Shown: positions 26,899 to 40,313 of the stretch, piece after piece
How the letters are laid out: the number at the start of each line of letters is the position of its first letter
Position numbering within the stretch: position 1 is the first letter of the stretch
Assembly (NCBI RefSeq): GCF_018691265.1
Contig: NW_024881330.1
Coordinates: forward strand, 16,822,886-16,886,885
DNA: 64,000 nucleotides
Source of the DNA: Tyto alba
Taxonomy: Eukaryota; Chordata; Aves; Strigiformes; Tytonidae
Direction of reading: 5' to 3'
The notes under the pieces: model-generated
Databases searched by the model: none
What the model was told of the DNA's origin: nothing
What the model saw: only the letters and a program-made list of their open reading frames with translations
Translations under genes and position numbers: made by a program

Positions 26899-28008
<1,110 letters not shown>

Positions 28009-28138
28009 ACCTTAGCACTTAGCACAATTAAACAGAAATAGGTTTCCTTGATGGGAATTCAATAGCTTGTAATGTCTTGTGAAGACCTATAAAGCACTTC
28101 ATATAGAGAGCATGCCTTATCCAATATTAAATCCCTTG

Positions 28139-28191
28139 TTCTTTTCTTTTTTTTTTCTTTTTTCTTCTTTTTTCTTTTTTTTTTCTTTTTT

Positions 28192-28223
<32 letters not shown>

Positions 28224-28230
28224 TCCTTTT
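28139..28230 (+). repeat. Pyrimidine (T-rich) tract, 92 nt, in the 3'UTR
   Basis: The tract is almost entirely T with scattered single C, starting 131 nt after the stop codon. In the mRNA it would be a long U-rich element of the kind bound by PTB, HuR or TIA proteins (general knowledge; binding is inference). It also creates a false poly-Phe open frame. Confidence 0.9.
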
Positions 28231-29357
28231 AAATGAGTGGGTTACCAAGAAAAAAAGAACAGTTGGATGGTGTCCAGAAGGGGGAGAAGATAATTATATG
28301 GGACATGGCCCACCAAAGCTAGCCAGAATGCAGTGAATCATGGCGAATAACCTTGAGAAAATTTTACCGGACAATTCATACCTTTGCTGTTGTGTAAGAG
28401 ACATAACTGGCAAGAGTGCAAAGATGTGTATGTGTATATACTGCTGCAGGGGTATGGTGAACATATGCACATTGTATATAAGAACTAGACTTGTTAAATA
28501 TACAGATGTTAAAAGGTCATTTTCTTTTCTTTAATTTGGGCTAATTTCTGCCCTACAACATGCCTTAGGATCACTTTGTTCTCAAAGCTTTGGCAGCAAT
28601 TTCACCTAGATGTTTCTCAGACTCGGCTGGTTTTTAGCTACCATTTTATCACTACATTCTTTCTGGCACACGTTAGTCTAGAAAAACTGTTTTGTGCAAG
28701 TGAAGTCTCTAATACAGAAGCCACACTCCCGAGTTAAATTTGCATAGAACAAGGTAACCTGCTGTATTTTATTTTTAATATATTTTTAATATATTACATT
28801 TCTAAACCTTAAAGTCTAAGGTTACTTCTCCACAGGCTTAACATTGCTATACATACCAGTCAATCCCTTCAGTAGACTTATACCAGCTTTTGCTAAGTAG
28901 CATTAAATGTCTTCATAGTACTTTTTAATACTTAAAGCTTTGTAAAAACTATCCATGAAGGGAAAGCTCCTCAGCATAACTGCTCAGGGAAATAGGGCTA
29001 AATAACTAAATATTAAATAATTGGTTAAAGGTGCTGTTAGACGAGCCTCCATGCTTGCTACAAGGGTGTACAAGAACTGACTTTAATCATTTTCATTATA
29101 GTGTCCCAACCAGTAGTTTATTATTTTGCCACAGGGATGTAGAAGATATTACAAGCTACTGGATGCACTGTCAGATTAACTTATTTCATTAAAGAAGTTG
29201 GGAGAACAAATAGAAAAAACCTTATTTTTCTAGTAAATATTAATGTATTACATTTCAAATAATGGTGCCTGACATATTGAATAATTATTTTCTACAGTGT
29301 ACGTATGCAACAAAGATATTCCATCATGCATTAGAGTCAGTTCTGGCTCTGCCTCGC

Positions 29358-29365
29358 TGTTTACA
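29358..29365 (+). promoter_or_regulatory. miR-30 family 8-mer seed site
   Basis: TGTTTACA is a perfect 8-mer match to the miR-30 seed (complement of GUAAACA plus A opposite position 1). It lies in the TRPS1 3'UTR seven bases upstream of the miR-221/222 site and forms part of an inverted repeat. Confidence 0.55.
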
Positions 29366-29372
29366 TTTGCAA

Positions 29373-29380
29373 ATGTAGCA
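29373..29380 (+). promoter_or_regulatory. miR-221/222 8-mer seed site
   Basis: ATGTAGCA is a perfect 8-mer match to the miR-221/222 seed (complement of GCUACAU plus A). miR-221/222 repression of TRPS1 through its 3'UTR is reported in human breast cancer cells, so a site here is expected if the element is conserved. Confidence 0.65.
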
Positions 29381-31368
29381 AACAAGGTAATGAAGCAACT
29401 ATTTCTATTGCAGTAGGTATCTTTTTTTCTGTGTGTGTGCATTAAAGTTGTAAACGATAACATGAAATGAATGAAATTTGTTGATATTAATGGTATGGAA
29501 AAACAAGAAGGAAATGAAAATATTTTTATGCCTACTTAGGAAAAAAAGGGTAGCACTATTCATTCCAAGTACTTTTGTATTCTTAAGCTCTTAACTCACA
29601 TTGTTATGCTTAAAATGATAAACATATATCCTCTTTTTATTGCTTTGTCTGTGTTTCAGAAGAAACATTTCAGAAATTATTTTGATAAGTGCTGTTTGAC
29701 GATGCAGCACTGATGTTTTATTGCATTCTGTAGTAGCATTGCACTCCATTTTTACAATATTACGCAGTTGCTTTTTTGTTTTGTTTGGGTTTGTTTCTTT
29801 TTCGCAGTGCAGGGTCTTAGTTCCTTATGGTTGGATGGCAGGTGTAGCTCAACTGGTTCATGAATGTTGCAGTGAATGAAGTTTAAAATGTCTTTCTGAT
29901 ATTATGTTGTCTTTTATTTCTCCATTCATGCATTTTATTTTTTAAAATGTTCTATAAAAATATCTCTGGACTAAGTCCTCACTTGAGATTATATGTAAAG
30001 GGTCCTATTCTGATCTCACGTACATGCCGCCTTTCTCAGATTTTCATGTAAATGAAACTAAAGCATCATAAAAAAAGTTCTTGTATTTAACTTACTGAAT
30101 CTCACCACTCTCCCTTCTAGAATTTGGTGCACTTATAAGATACTTAACCAGATAAATGGGGAGGTGGAAGGTTAAAGGAGAGGTGATAGGAAATGTCTTA
30201 TAGGGGTTGGCAAAAGGAAAACCAGGGAGGAACTGGCCTAAATGTTCAGCACTTTGATAGTCTTTTGAAAAATAATGTGCCTAAAGCAACCGGCCATGAA
30301 CATCACCATGCATGAGAAGCACTTACACAGTTGATCACCAAAGGTCTTGCTGACCTCTGCAGTATTTTAGGTGTTATATTTTCACACAGATGAAACATTA
30401 CTGCATAGTTTCTCTGATCTGTTAGGCACAGACAGGCTATTGTTCAGAATTAGGCTTGCATTCCTTCCTGCTCCACCCATTGCTTCTATACTGGTGAGCA
30501 GCATATGGAAAATCCCACTCAATCTGTTCATGGTTGAGTTCTATAACCCTTCAATAGTGTTCTAGGTTAGCAAAGGATATTGGGCCACATTCTTCTTCTT
30601 CTATTTTTTAGATGAATCTCCAGCTTGATACCAGTGCCAGACAAAGTCTGGTTATGTTTTTACTATTGTTCTCCAATAATAAGTTCTGACTTGGTTTTTG
30701 TGGATTTATTTTTGTTGGGTATTTTTTTGTTTCTTTTTTTTTCTGTGGGGACTGAAATAGATTGCCCTCGTTTTGTTATGTCAGGGTCCAGTGTGTGTCC
30801 TTTTCAGCTTTTCCAAGAAACATGTTAGACTCACTAAGCAGTGATTTTTGTCAGCCTCAAAGGTAGCTGCCTGCCAGTTTTCAGTAGTTATTGGTTTGAC
30901 TGACTTCACATAAGACCTACCAGTTCCTGTGGCTTCTTCATTGATAGAAGCTGCATCTTCATGAAAAAATATTTTAGGGGGGACATGCGTATTGTAAGAC
31001 TTGAGCACCACCATGTACTTCATAACACCTCTTGCTAAATTAAGAAGCAGAGGCCAATAACAGGAAATACACATATCAGGGTTTGGGGATGAGGAGAAAT
31101 GAAATCTTATGAGTGCAAAGAACAAGACAGATTTTTGAATGTTAGTATTGCACACCTAATTGGTGCAGATAAAATTTGAAAAAAGTTAATTGTTCTTGCC
31201 ATGACATATTGAGATGTTCTAAGATTTCTGCTTTGTAAGAAATGGGATTTTGCCATCGCCTGTTCTATTTAATTGGGGTGGGAGGAGGACAGTTTTGTTC
31301 CTTAACAAAAGAGAGGTGACTCCATCCCTCTTCCAGACTCCCTCACAATGGATATTAATTGAAAGAAA

Positions 31369-31374
31369 AATAAA
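31369..31374 (+). terminator. Possible internal polyadenylation signal AATAAA
   Basis: AATAAA lies about 3.4 kb into the 3'UTR. The following bases are not strongly GU-rich, so use is uncertain. It could give a shorter mRNA that keeps the miRNA block at 29358-29384 but loses the A-rich tract. Confidence 0.3.
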
Positions 31375-32925
31375 TCCCGACATTGAAAAATAATAATCTT
31401 ATTTTATAACTCTCAGATGGAAACCAGTGTTAGCACACACAAGTAATTACTGCACCCACTGCATTTTGATCAACTTACAGCACTAAAAATTGAACTGGGA
31501 AAGAATAGTTCTTTATTCTCAATTTGTCAGTATCTTCAAGGTGTTGTACTTCTCTTACCAAGGAGTGGTAGTTTGAGATCTTAAAATGTATCTCAAGTTG
31601 GACCACAAAATAAGTAGATGGTTCAAAACCAGAGGATTTGAGATGCCTGTCATTGATCAGATTGCAGAACAGGAACGGTGTTTCCCTAGACACTGTATAG
31701 CAGGAGCCGTCATGCAGCATCTTAAGGAAACCAGACTGTCTCTAAGCGATTACTTCGTGGCTGCTGCCCCCTAGGTTAATGCAGCAGGAGACAAAGATTT
31801 TCCAGAACACAGTTTGCGTTCAGGTGCTAAACTCAGAGTGCTTTCCAAAAGAAGTTTTGCACCTCATTGCCACTGTGCTGATGAAACTCCCTCTTAATTT
31901 TTCATGGACCATCCAGAAAGGGGGAGGGACACTGGATACTTGTATCTCAGTTTTGCCTAAAAAATGTACTTTTGCACATGGTGACAGTTTTAGAGAGGGA
32001 ACAGAAACATCTCCAAAAGTTGAGGCATGCTGTGGGCAAGAGATTATTTTTGCAGTTAGAGGGGCGGCAGGACAGAAGTGACTGATGCAAATTGTATACG
32101 GTGCTGAAACATAGTAGTTGTGCAATGGGGAGACCTGATTTGGCAGTGGTGGGTTAGTACTCAGTTCAGGGATGGACTTTCATGTCCATCTTTGGACTAG
32201 ACAGTGTTGCTTTCTAGTCATAACTACCAGCTTTATGTGCTAAGGATGTTGGCTACCATCTGCTTTTTGCCCAGGATGTCTAAATATCTTCCCATTCTTG
32301 CTCTCGTATTGATTTTTCTTGGCTGATTTAACATGCTAATTCCTAATACCGGTCAGGAAAAGCCAAAGAGATTAGAAGTTCACTTCTGTTCAGACAGAAG
32401 GGTAGATATATTTCCTTCTGCTTCTGTGGAGACAGTTATACTTGGCAAAGTATAGAGAGCAATTTGTCAACGTATCCAAAATGTGATAGATAAGTGAGAA
32501 ATCCCTTCTAAACTTTTTCTATAAAGTTAAGATGGGCCAAGTAGAATGATTTACATAACATCCTCACCTCAGAATAGGATTCCTCCCTACCCTCTTCCTC
32601 ACAATTTCATTTAATTCAGCCAGCTCTGGAAAGCTAGCAATTGGTGAGATGCTACCTATAGAGTAATCACGTATACCCCAAATTACCTCTTTTTAAGAAT
32701 ATAAAAGACAATTATTTAATGGCTGCCAGCCAGATAAATACCAGTTTCATTTGATTTTAGGTTACACTTAGTAAAGTAAAATTCTCAGAATAAACACTGT
32801 AACAGCAACCACAGTTTTCCACTCCTATCATTTTGGCCTCTGAGCTCTATGTAGAAGGAGAACAGGAGAAAAGGAAACATCTCAAAATGCCATTGTAAAT
32901 TTAGCTTATAGAAAATTCACCAGCA

Positions 32926-32970
32926 GAAAAAAAGGAAAAATAAAAAAAAAAAAAAAGGAAAAAAAAAAAG
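32926..32970 (+). repeat. A-rich tract, 45 nt, near the end of the 3'UTR
   Basis: The tract is nearly all A with a few G and one T. It lies about 270 nt upstream of the inferred polyadenylation signal and is complementary in composition to the U-rich tract at 28139-28230. Confidence 0.9.
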
Positions 32971-33080
32971 TACTTCATAAAGAATGACTTCACGTTGCTA
33001 AAAACCATCATTAAACTTGTAGCCCTGATTTGACTCTATAATGTTGGCTCTTAATGTTTTGTCCTTACAACACATGGATG

Positions 33081-33134
33081 TGTTTTTTGTTTTGTTTTGT
33101 TTTGGGTTCTTTGTTTTGTTTTGTTTTTTGGTTT
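33081..33134 (+). repeat. TTTTG pentanucleotide-type repeat
   Basis: Two blocks of repeated TTTTG or TTTG units are separated by 'ggttct'. This is low-complexity sequence in the distal 3'UTR and gives a false open frame rich in Phe and Cys. Confidence 0.85.
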
Positions 33135-33236
33135 TCATAGTGCATGTTCATTTCTACTCACAAACATGTTCTTGGTGTATTTCTTATGCAAACAATCTTC
33201 AGGCAGCAAAGATGTCTGTTACATCTAAACTTGAAT

Positions 33237-33242
33237 AATAAA
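33237..33242 (+). terminator. TRPS1: Probable TRPS1 polyadenylation signal AATAAA
   Basis: The canonical AATAAA is followed by a GT/T-rich stretch ('tcatgtcattgtttctgggg' at about 33270-33287), which fits a downstream element. The distance from the stop, about 5.2 kb, matches the known length of vertebrate TRPS1 3'UTRs. Cleavage would fall near 33255-33265. Confidence 0.65.
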
Positions 33243-33260
33243 GTTTTACCACCAGTTATA

Positions 33261-36200
33261 AATCAGATTCATGTCATTGTTTCTGGGGAGAATGTAATGT
33301 CATAGTGTTACTACACCATAGTGGGGGTGGGGAGGAAAACAATCCAGAGTCAAGCTGCTATGAGAGCACAACAGGACCTGACAGCTTCCATGAGAAATGG
33401 CTGGTGATTACGGCTGAAAGGCAAAGGCAGCATTGCCCAGACGGTAAATGAATGAAGAGAGGAGCTCCTTCAAAAACAGATTAGCCCTATTGCAGTCCTT
33501 CTATGCTAGAACTACAGACGTGATCCAAAACTCATTCAAGTTTATGACAGGATTTAGAGTAAAAATCTGTTTCTGTGGAGTTTGAAATTTTTGAATACTA
33601 CAGCAGCCTGGCATTGCACTACTGGTTTTATTCTGCCCCAAGGAGGAGCAAATATTGAAATAACTTTGAGAAACTACCTATGAAAGGCTGATACTGAAAT
33701 GTGATGGGTACCCCAGGGTTAACAAGTCTACCTTTCACACAAAATCCATGGTGGTCTTTAAATAATCCCTGCTACCCGTGACCGTGGTTTCACGTCATGC
33801 CCACAACTCTTCCAGGAAATCCTGCTCTCTCCCATCACACATCTTATTGACCCACTGGTGACTCAAGAACAGAGAGTACCACCTACAATGTTGCCACCAC
33901 CACTTCCTCCAGCAACCTCGGAGGTTTCCTCAGAGATCCCAAGTTGGAGCACTGACCAAATCTGCTCAGCTTGGCATTTCTGTTCGGATGAGCTCACAGC
34001 CCAGGGTGGTATGGCTTCTGGCCACCATTTCCATTATGCTGTCATTTCCTTTCTCCATAGGTTTTGTCTCATCTCCATCGTTGAGAGACTGTTCATGCTC
34101 ATAGAAAATAATGTTTTAAAGTAATATGAAAAATGGTCAAATCTGTTTATAATGTTAGAATACAAACATTGTAGAGCTTAATTTTAAAAGCACCACGCCA
34201 GAAATAACTTCCCCCTGCAATTCATTCTTCCACTGAATTCAGGTGCAGACCCTATACATTTTCAGCCTCTTCTTAGTTTCCTGAAATTAATAATAATAAT
34301 AACTGTAGTAAAGAAAAAAAGAAGAAGCTTTCAAAGGCAGGGAGAACCAGTTTTGGAGATACCAACTTTATACTTAAACTTTATGCATTTTGAAAAAGGT
34401 GCTATATGCTAAAGCTGGTTGATGTGCATTGTGTAAGACCATATATATGTGTGTATATATACACTCTCTATATATGTAAGAATATATGTAAATATTTATA
34501 TATACATACACAGATACGCATATACATATATATTCATACAGAGAGAAAGTTCATATATGTACAGAGTTAAAATTTAAAAATCAACATTTTCACTTGTTTT
34601 AAGAAAACTTTTGAGGACAGTAATCCAAGTTTATGTTCTTGTTATAAAACTACCCCTGACTAATGCAGTCTGTCTTTAATCAGAATTAAAAACAGTAATT
34701 AATATTGTACTTCTGTCTCCATATACTTAAATGGGCTCATAACTGTAGGAGCTGACGACCTCAAATTTTCCTTTGTGGTTCTACTATTTGTATTGCCTAC
34801 TGACAGTGTTAATGCCTTCCTTTTACAACAGTAGCTCCACATGTAAGCAGCTCATACAAGTACACACTGACATTATCAGGTCTTAATATGTGTTTTTAAG
34901 GTTTACATTTGTGCCAAGAATCTAGGGACTTCTTGCTCTAGCAGAAGTACCTTTGATTATTTTACTACTGCCATATCTTGACATAGGTCAGAACTCTTCT
35001 GTCCCAGGTACAGCCAGGCCAAGAATATAAAAGGTAATACTTCTGCTGGTAGCAGGTCCTGACCCTCATCAAAGATTTATAAATGTTTAAAGTAAAGTTT
35101 AAAAAAAAAAAAAAAGTATAGGAATAGGTGCTGGTGCAGAAGACAATGGATGCAATGAATAAGCAGTGTGTTCCATTCTCTATGAAGAGGAAGTGGAGTG
35201 CTTTCAATATTATACTATTAATAGAAGAAATGGCCTAGTTATCTTACAACCTTATTTATTATAAATCACAAAAACCACCGTTTTTATAAAATTGTGTTGA
35301 CACTAAAATCAACAAACCAGCAGAATATCAATGAAAGTGTTTAGTTTATGTGTCTGTACTGGAAGTTTAACTGTGATGGACAATTACTATGGACAGCTGG
35401 GACAGCTGAAACCTGATGGAGGTAGAGTTTGTACTGACACCAGCTTCTCTTGGTTTCCCTGAAGAGTCTGACTAATCCTCATGTGCAAAACAACAAGAGT
35501 ATCAGTGGGTCTTTTCTGTAAATGAAAGTGTCTCCTGCACATCCAAAGGAATAGAAGTGTCTTTCACACCTCGTGGTTATAATGTCAGTGGAAGTGTCTG
35601 ATTCAATTCCAAACGCTACTGTGGAATTGACAGCTTAATGGTGAGATTGATATGGCGACAGCTCTGTCACCTACCTCCAGACAGCTCCATCAGCATTGAT
35701 ACAATGTCAGTGTAGTTGGCCAGAGAAGAAATATGATCATTTGAAAGAACAGAAAAGAAATACATTAAAAAAGAACAAAAACTTCTGTTACAACACTGTG
35801 CAAATATGATGGCTTAAATCTGCCACAGAAAGACTTCAGGTTAACAATTTGTTTTGCAAAGGCAATACAGCTGTTATGACCTGATTTCTGAGTGAAATAA
35901 TTTATTTTATGATTTGTAGTACAAAAAGCAAAGCCCCAATGTAAAACTAGCTCTCTTCTCACTGTGGCATTCTTTTGAGAAAACAAGACAATAAAGGAGT
36001 ATAGAAATGGATTAGGAAGGCTTTTTAAATTATCATTTCAAGGAAATGAACCAGATATTTTCTTATCACTTATTTTTGTAAAGAAAAATTATTGCAAAAC
36101 AAAATGAGAACATTTTATTTCCCTTTTAATCAAAGTAGAGTATCTTCCTGCCTGATAGAATCTGATAAAACAGGAGATAGATTTCAGAGTATGATATTAT

Positions 36201-39200
36201 GAGATGTGGAAGCTTTTCAGAAAGACCAGGTGATTTTTCAAAGTTACTATTCCCTAAGGGTGGCATTCACATTATGTACTTTGGACACCCAGTTGAAAAT
36301 ACATATTACAATCCTCCTCTTCCTACAGTCAGTCGAATGTTCAGAGCAGAAGCTTATTAGATGTCCATAGCCACTCACTGGAGGGGTCCAGACTGAATGA
36401 TCTCCAGAGATCCCTTTTCGCATAGATAATTTTCTGATTATAAACATTCACAAACTCACCCAATCTATGTTTCTCCTTTACAAGTATAGTATGTATGGCA
36501 GGGAGCAATTTGAGACAAAGGCCAACAAAAACTGAAGCACATCTGTAGATGTAAATGGCAGAGCATATCAAGAGCTAATACACAGGCCTTTGAGGCCAGA
36601 CCTGGGTGCAAGTACAGAATACCCCATTAAACATATATCTCAACTGGAGCACGAAGACTCATCTATTTACATTTCCATAATAACTCACAGCAATAAATCT
36701 GGTAATTATACATTAACTTCTACAGTTAAGCATAACATGCTAGACCACTGATACACTGACATCATTATCATACTTACCAACACAACTCTTTGGCTAATTT
36801 CTCTATTATCTATAAATCAAGCTGGGAATATAAACAGGCATTGGATAATGACTGTCTGCAGGGTTTAGTGACTAGAGTGGTCCCTGGCACACTGGGGCTG
36901 GGGACAGCTACATGCTTCCAACCAGGTCCCAGGCACAGCTGGGGAGTTATCACAGAGGACACTATTCCCAATTCTTGGGGTAAGGGGTACAAATGGGCCT
37001 GTGTTACTTGTACCCATTCACTTGGGGACTGTTTTCCAGCAGGAAGCACCAAGAGCCATGGGGTACATCAGGAGCCACCTGCCACACTTCTTCAGTGTGT
37101 GGGCATATTTCAGGGGGCAGCAGGTTTGCAAGCAAAACTATGTGCCAGTGTCTTCAGAGCAGAGAATGGCCTTGACCATTTTTGCTTTACTAACATTGTC
37201 ATTGCCTCTATTTACTCTTTCCCCTTCTCTGATGAGGGTGGCTGGAGCAGCTTTACCTGATCTTTCGATACCTACGATCTGCTGTATTTGACTAGATAAA
37301 CTTTAGACAGAAGCACTTTTAGGTTCATCTTACATATAGACATCAACTTTAGGAAGAGGGAAGTGTTTTCTGATACTGGGTGGGGGGTGGTCTTATTATT
37401 TATCTCAGTTGTAGACAGAGCTATACAATATGTACATAATAGATGTCTGAAATTTATCAAATAGATCATATCCATTCCTACTTTCTGTTGTCTTATGTTA
37501 CAAATTTTGTGGTCAGATCTTCAGCTTCTAGTAATACAAATAAAGACACAACAAAAATGAACATTCCCATACTTCCAGTTTCATAGAACAGAACATGGCC
37601 ACCCATTCCAAGCTGTTATAATTGCCAATACTTTTGAGACAACCCAGTTTTTCTTTCCCCAAAAGGGAAAATATTTTTTTTAAATACAAATTCAGTGTAA
37701 AAAATTCTTTTTTTTTTTTTTTTTTTCAGAAAGGACTTGTTTCAACACATTTTTAGTGAGCTTTACTTAGAACTTAATAAGTTTTATTTCAACTGCCATT
37801 TTAGAAAGATTTTGGCTTGACAATAGAAAATCTGTGCCTATGTTCCACATTTAAATGAGTATTCTTGTTAGCTCTTTCACAGAAGCTACTCTATAAACAA
37901 ATACCGAAGTACCTTAATTATTTAGTAAAAACAAACAAAAAAACCCACCTCGGTGCAGCTTTTTAAAAAACCATATAATTCTTGTCTTTTAAGACACACT
38001 CTCTCATTCTCTGACATCACATACAAATCTAAAACCATAGATTGCTGTGATGTTTTTCATCATGACATTATACAATTTCCTCTTCTCTGTGTGCTAGGCA
38101 AATTAGTATACTAAAAAGCTTTTCATGGAAAATATACAATTAACTGTTCTACATAACTTGTTTCAGATTAAGCAGAACAAAAATTAATAGAGATTAATTG
38201 ACCTACACAGGCTACCAAGTTTGCACTTATGCCATCTTTCTCCATTTCCTGAAGAGAGACTGTGCTGCTGGGGAAGAGACATGGAATAGTACAGGACAAC
38301 TGCCTAAATTACTGGCACATATAAAAGGGCAAGCTTTACCCTGCCTACAGTCTAAGATGATAAATACATTTGACAGTAGAACAACTCTAGACAGCCTAAA
38401 TATACAAAAAAGATAGGAGTTTCAGATTGGAACATGAGGACTGCAAAAAGTATTGATGGAACAAGAGAAAAATGTGCCATTATATCAAAAAAACCCTTAA
38501 CAAAATATAACAGTGATCAAACATGTACTTAATAAGGGTTAATTGTTATGAGCTAATAAGACTATTTAATGCACAAGGATAGCAAAGTTCCAGGGACTTT
38601 GAGAAGTGTTGAATCTGATGTCTATTATACAAGATATTGTGTGATTGCTGGGAAACAGGCCTTGGAAAAGGCAGGGCCCTTTCTTGTTCTCTATCAACTG
38701 CCCAAGGCCACAATTTTGGTAAAACTTCAAGTTGGAGATGCTGCCAAAAGAAGCTGTCCCACTCCCATCTGCCCTGTGCTGCTATCTTCCTCCTACTGGC
38801 ACAATTATTTGTGTTTCCATGAGTTGTATGAGTTCAGGGAACTAACTGTCTCCCACTTGCCCCCAAAAAGTGACTTTTAACCCCCCCCATTAATTCCCTG
38901 ATACATTTCCCAGCACAGTGACAAAAACACCTGTGTCAGCAGTAAGTATGTGATGGTAAAATGAGCAGTCAGAGATGTGGAGAAAGGTGGTACAGGGATT
39001 TTCCTTGGCAGCTAATGTCAGTCTAAAGTGTTCAGGAACCTATAGTCTGGGGGGCTGTATTGTATTGTCTTGTTTACAGCAGATTCTCAGCTGCACATCA
39101 ACACTGAATTTTGTTGCTCAAGGTCTATATGGAGGGTGAGGATGACGGGCAAAACCTCAGCTGCAACACCCTCAAGATTTTCCTTTCCCTGTGATGGCAG

Positions 39201-40313
39201 CTGGCAGACAGATGTCCCCTTGTCCCTTGGTGGTCATGGCTTAACTGTCCCTCAATGGCATGACTACATCCAGCCTGCTTTTTTTTTCTGCAGAAGTAGT
39301 GGTCGAGTCCTGCCATTTTCTTATGCCCAACTATTGCTTTGTACAGGTGCCTACTTTGCCCATGCCAGTAGAAATTGATTCTATTCATTTCTATTATGGG
39401 CAATAGAAATTTCACCTACTTCTTGCTCTTCACCCTAAATCACATTTCTGTATTTATTGGTATACTGCCCTTGTACACCATAAAGCTGAGCACAGCAGAC
39501 TCCTCACCAAAATAAGCCACTACAGGTGAGGCAACAAGGAGATAAAGGGAACTGGATGGGAAAAGTTTCAAGAGTTCCCCTCTTTCCTGTGGTTATTAGG
39601 TAGACACTTTTTAGTTTGTAGTTTTTTCCTTTTTTCCTTCTTTCTCCCTCCCAGTCTCTCCTCTGATTCCACTGCCCCTTACAGCTCATTGTTGATCACT
39701 GCATATTTGCCTGGACATAGCCTAAGAATGCTAATTTTTCTTTGACAATGAAACACTCCCAAATATTCTCCCTGGCTTTTCCTGCGGAGCCACTGAAACA
39801 TTTGATTTGGATCAAAGTTGCAGTCTCTCTTCAGTTCAGGGTGTTCCTCTTTTCCTTGCTACTTCTATAATAATAATTTACTAAGACAAAGTTTTGTGAT
39901 TGTTCATCAGACACCTGAGACTGGAACTCCTTTACTGTTGATGCACCAGGTGAAACCAGCAGATTGCCCAGATGGAAGAGCTGCAGAGGGAGAGCAGGTG
40001 CTTTTGTTTTCTATAACAGAGTCCAAATTCGGCATCATTCTGCATTTTGGCCTTTTAAATAAGAACACAAACAATTTGATGATAGCAAAGTGCCCAGCTT
40101 TATCTACCTTCCAAAAGTGATTTGCCTCTGAGGATTCTAACTCCAAATTCCCTAAACTACTTATTGTCATTGGGAAAGGGATTAATCTAGGGCAAGCAAA
40201 GCAGTTAGAGCCCCCAGCCACATATTTTCCCTGATCCCCCTGCAGAGTTAACCTTTGCTACAGCTAGAATAGCTGGGTTGGACATATTTTGACATCTTAT
40301 CTACCCCTGTTTA
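33261..40313. other. Intergenic, no gene recognised
   Basis: AT-rich sequence downstream of TRPS1. It holds an AT/GT-rich simple repeat (34441-34560), short A and T tracts (35101-35115, 37708-37726) and several GC-richer patches (for example 36840-37170, 38690-38790, 39120-39370). The open frames in these patches, the longest 156 codons at 36790-37260, do not resemble any protein I know and have no splice or promoter context. Confidence 0.7.
34441..34560. repeat. AT/GT-rich simple-sequence region
   Basis: A degenerate mixture of ATATAT, GTGTAT, ACATAC and AGAGAG words over about 120 bp. It is self-complementary in many places and probably a decayed TA/TG microsatellite. Confidence 0.85.

Larger units (their letters stand above)
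28009..33260 (+). other. TRPS1: TRPS1 3' untranslated region (end inferred)
   Basis: The region of about 5.2 kb after the stop codon contains no gene. Human TRPS1 has a 3'UTR of similar length (established knowledge), and an AATAAA at 33237-33242 lies at the matching distance. Within it are a U-rich tract (28139-28230), a block with perfect 8-mer sites for miR-30 and miR-221/222 (29358-29384), an AATAAA at 31369-31374 that might give a shorter form, an A-rich tract (32926-32970) and a TTTTG repeat (33081-33134). The true cleavage site needs transcript data. Confidence 0.75.

Noticed and set aside
28079..28336. 85-codon frame rich in Phe after the TRPS1 stop
   Set aside because: It is a translation of the 92-nt T tract in the 3'UTR.
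30249..30255. miR-17/20/106 seed-like GCACTTT in the 3'UTR
   Set aside because: Only a 7-mer match, expected by chance in 5 kb, with no structural context.
36790..37260. 156-codon intergenic open frame
   Set aside because: It matches nothing I know, overlaps competing frames on both strands and sits in a GC-richer patch where long frames are expected by chance.
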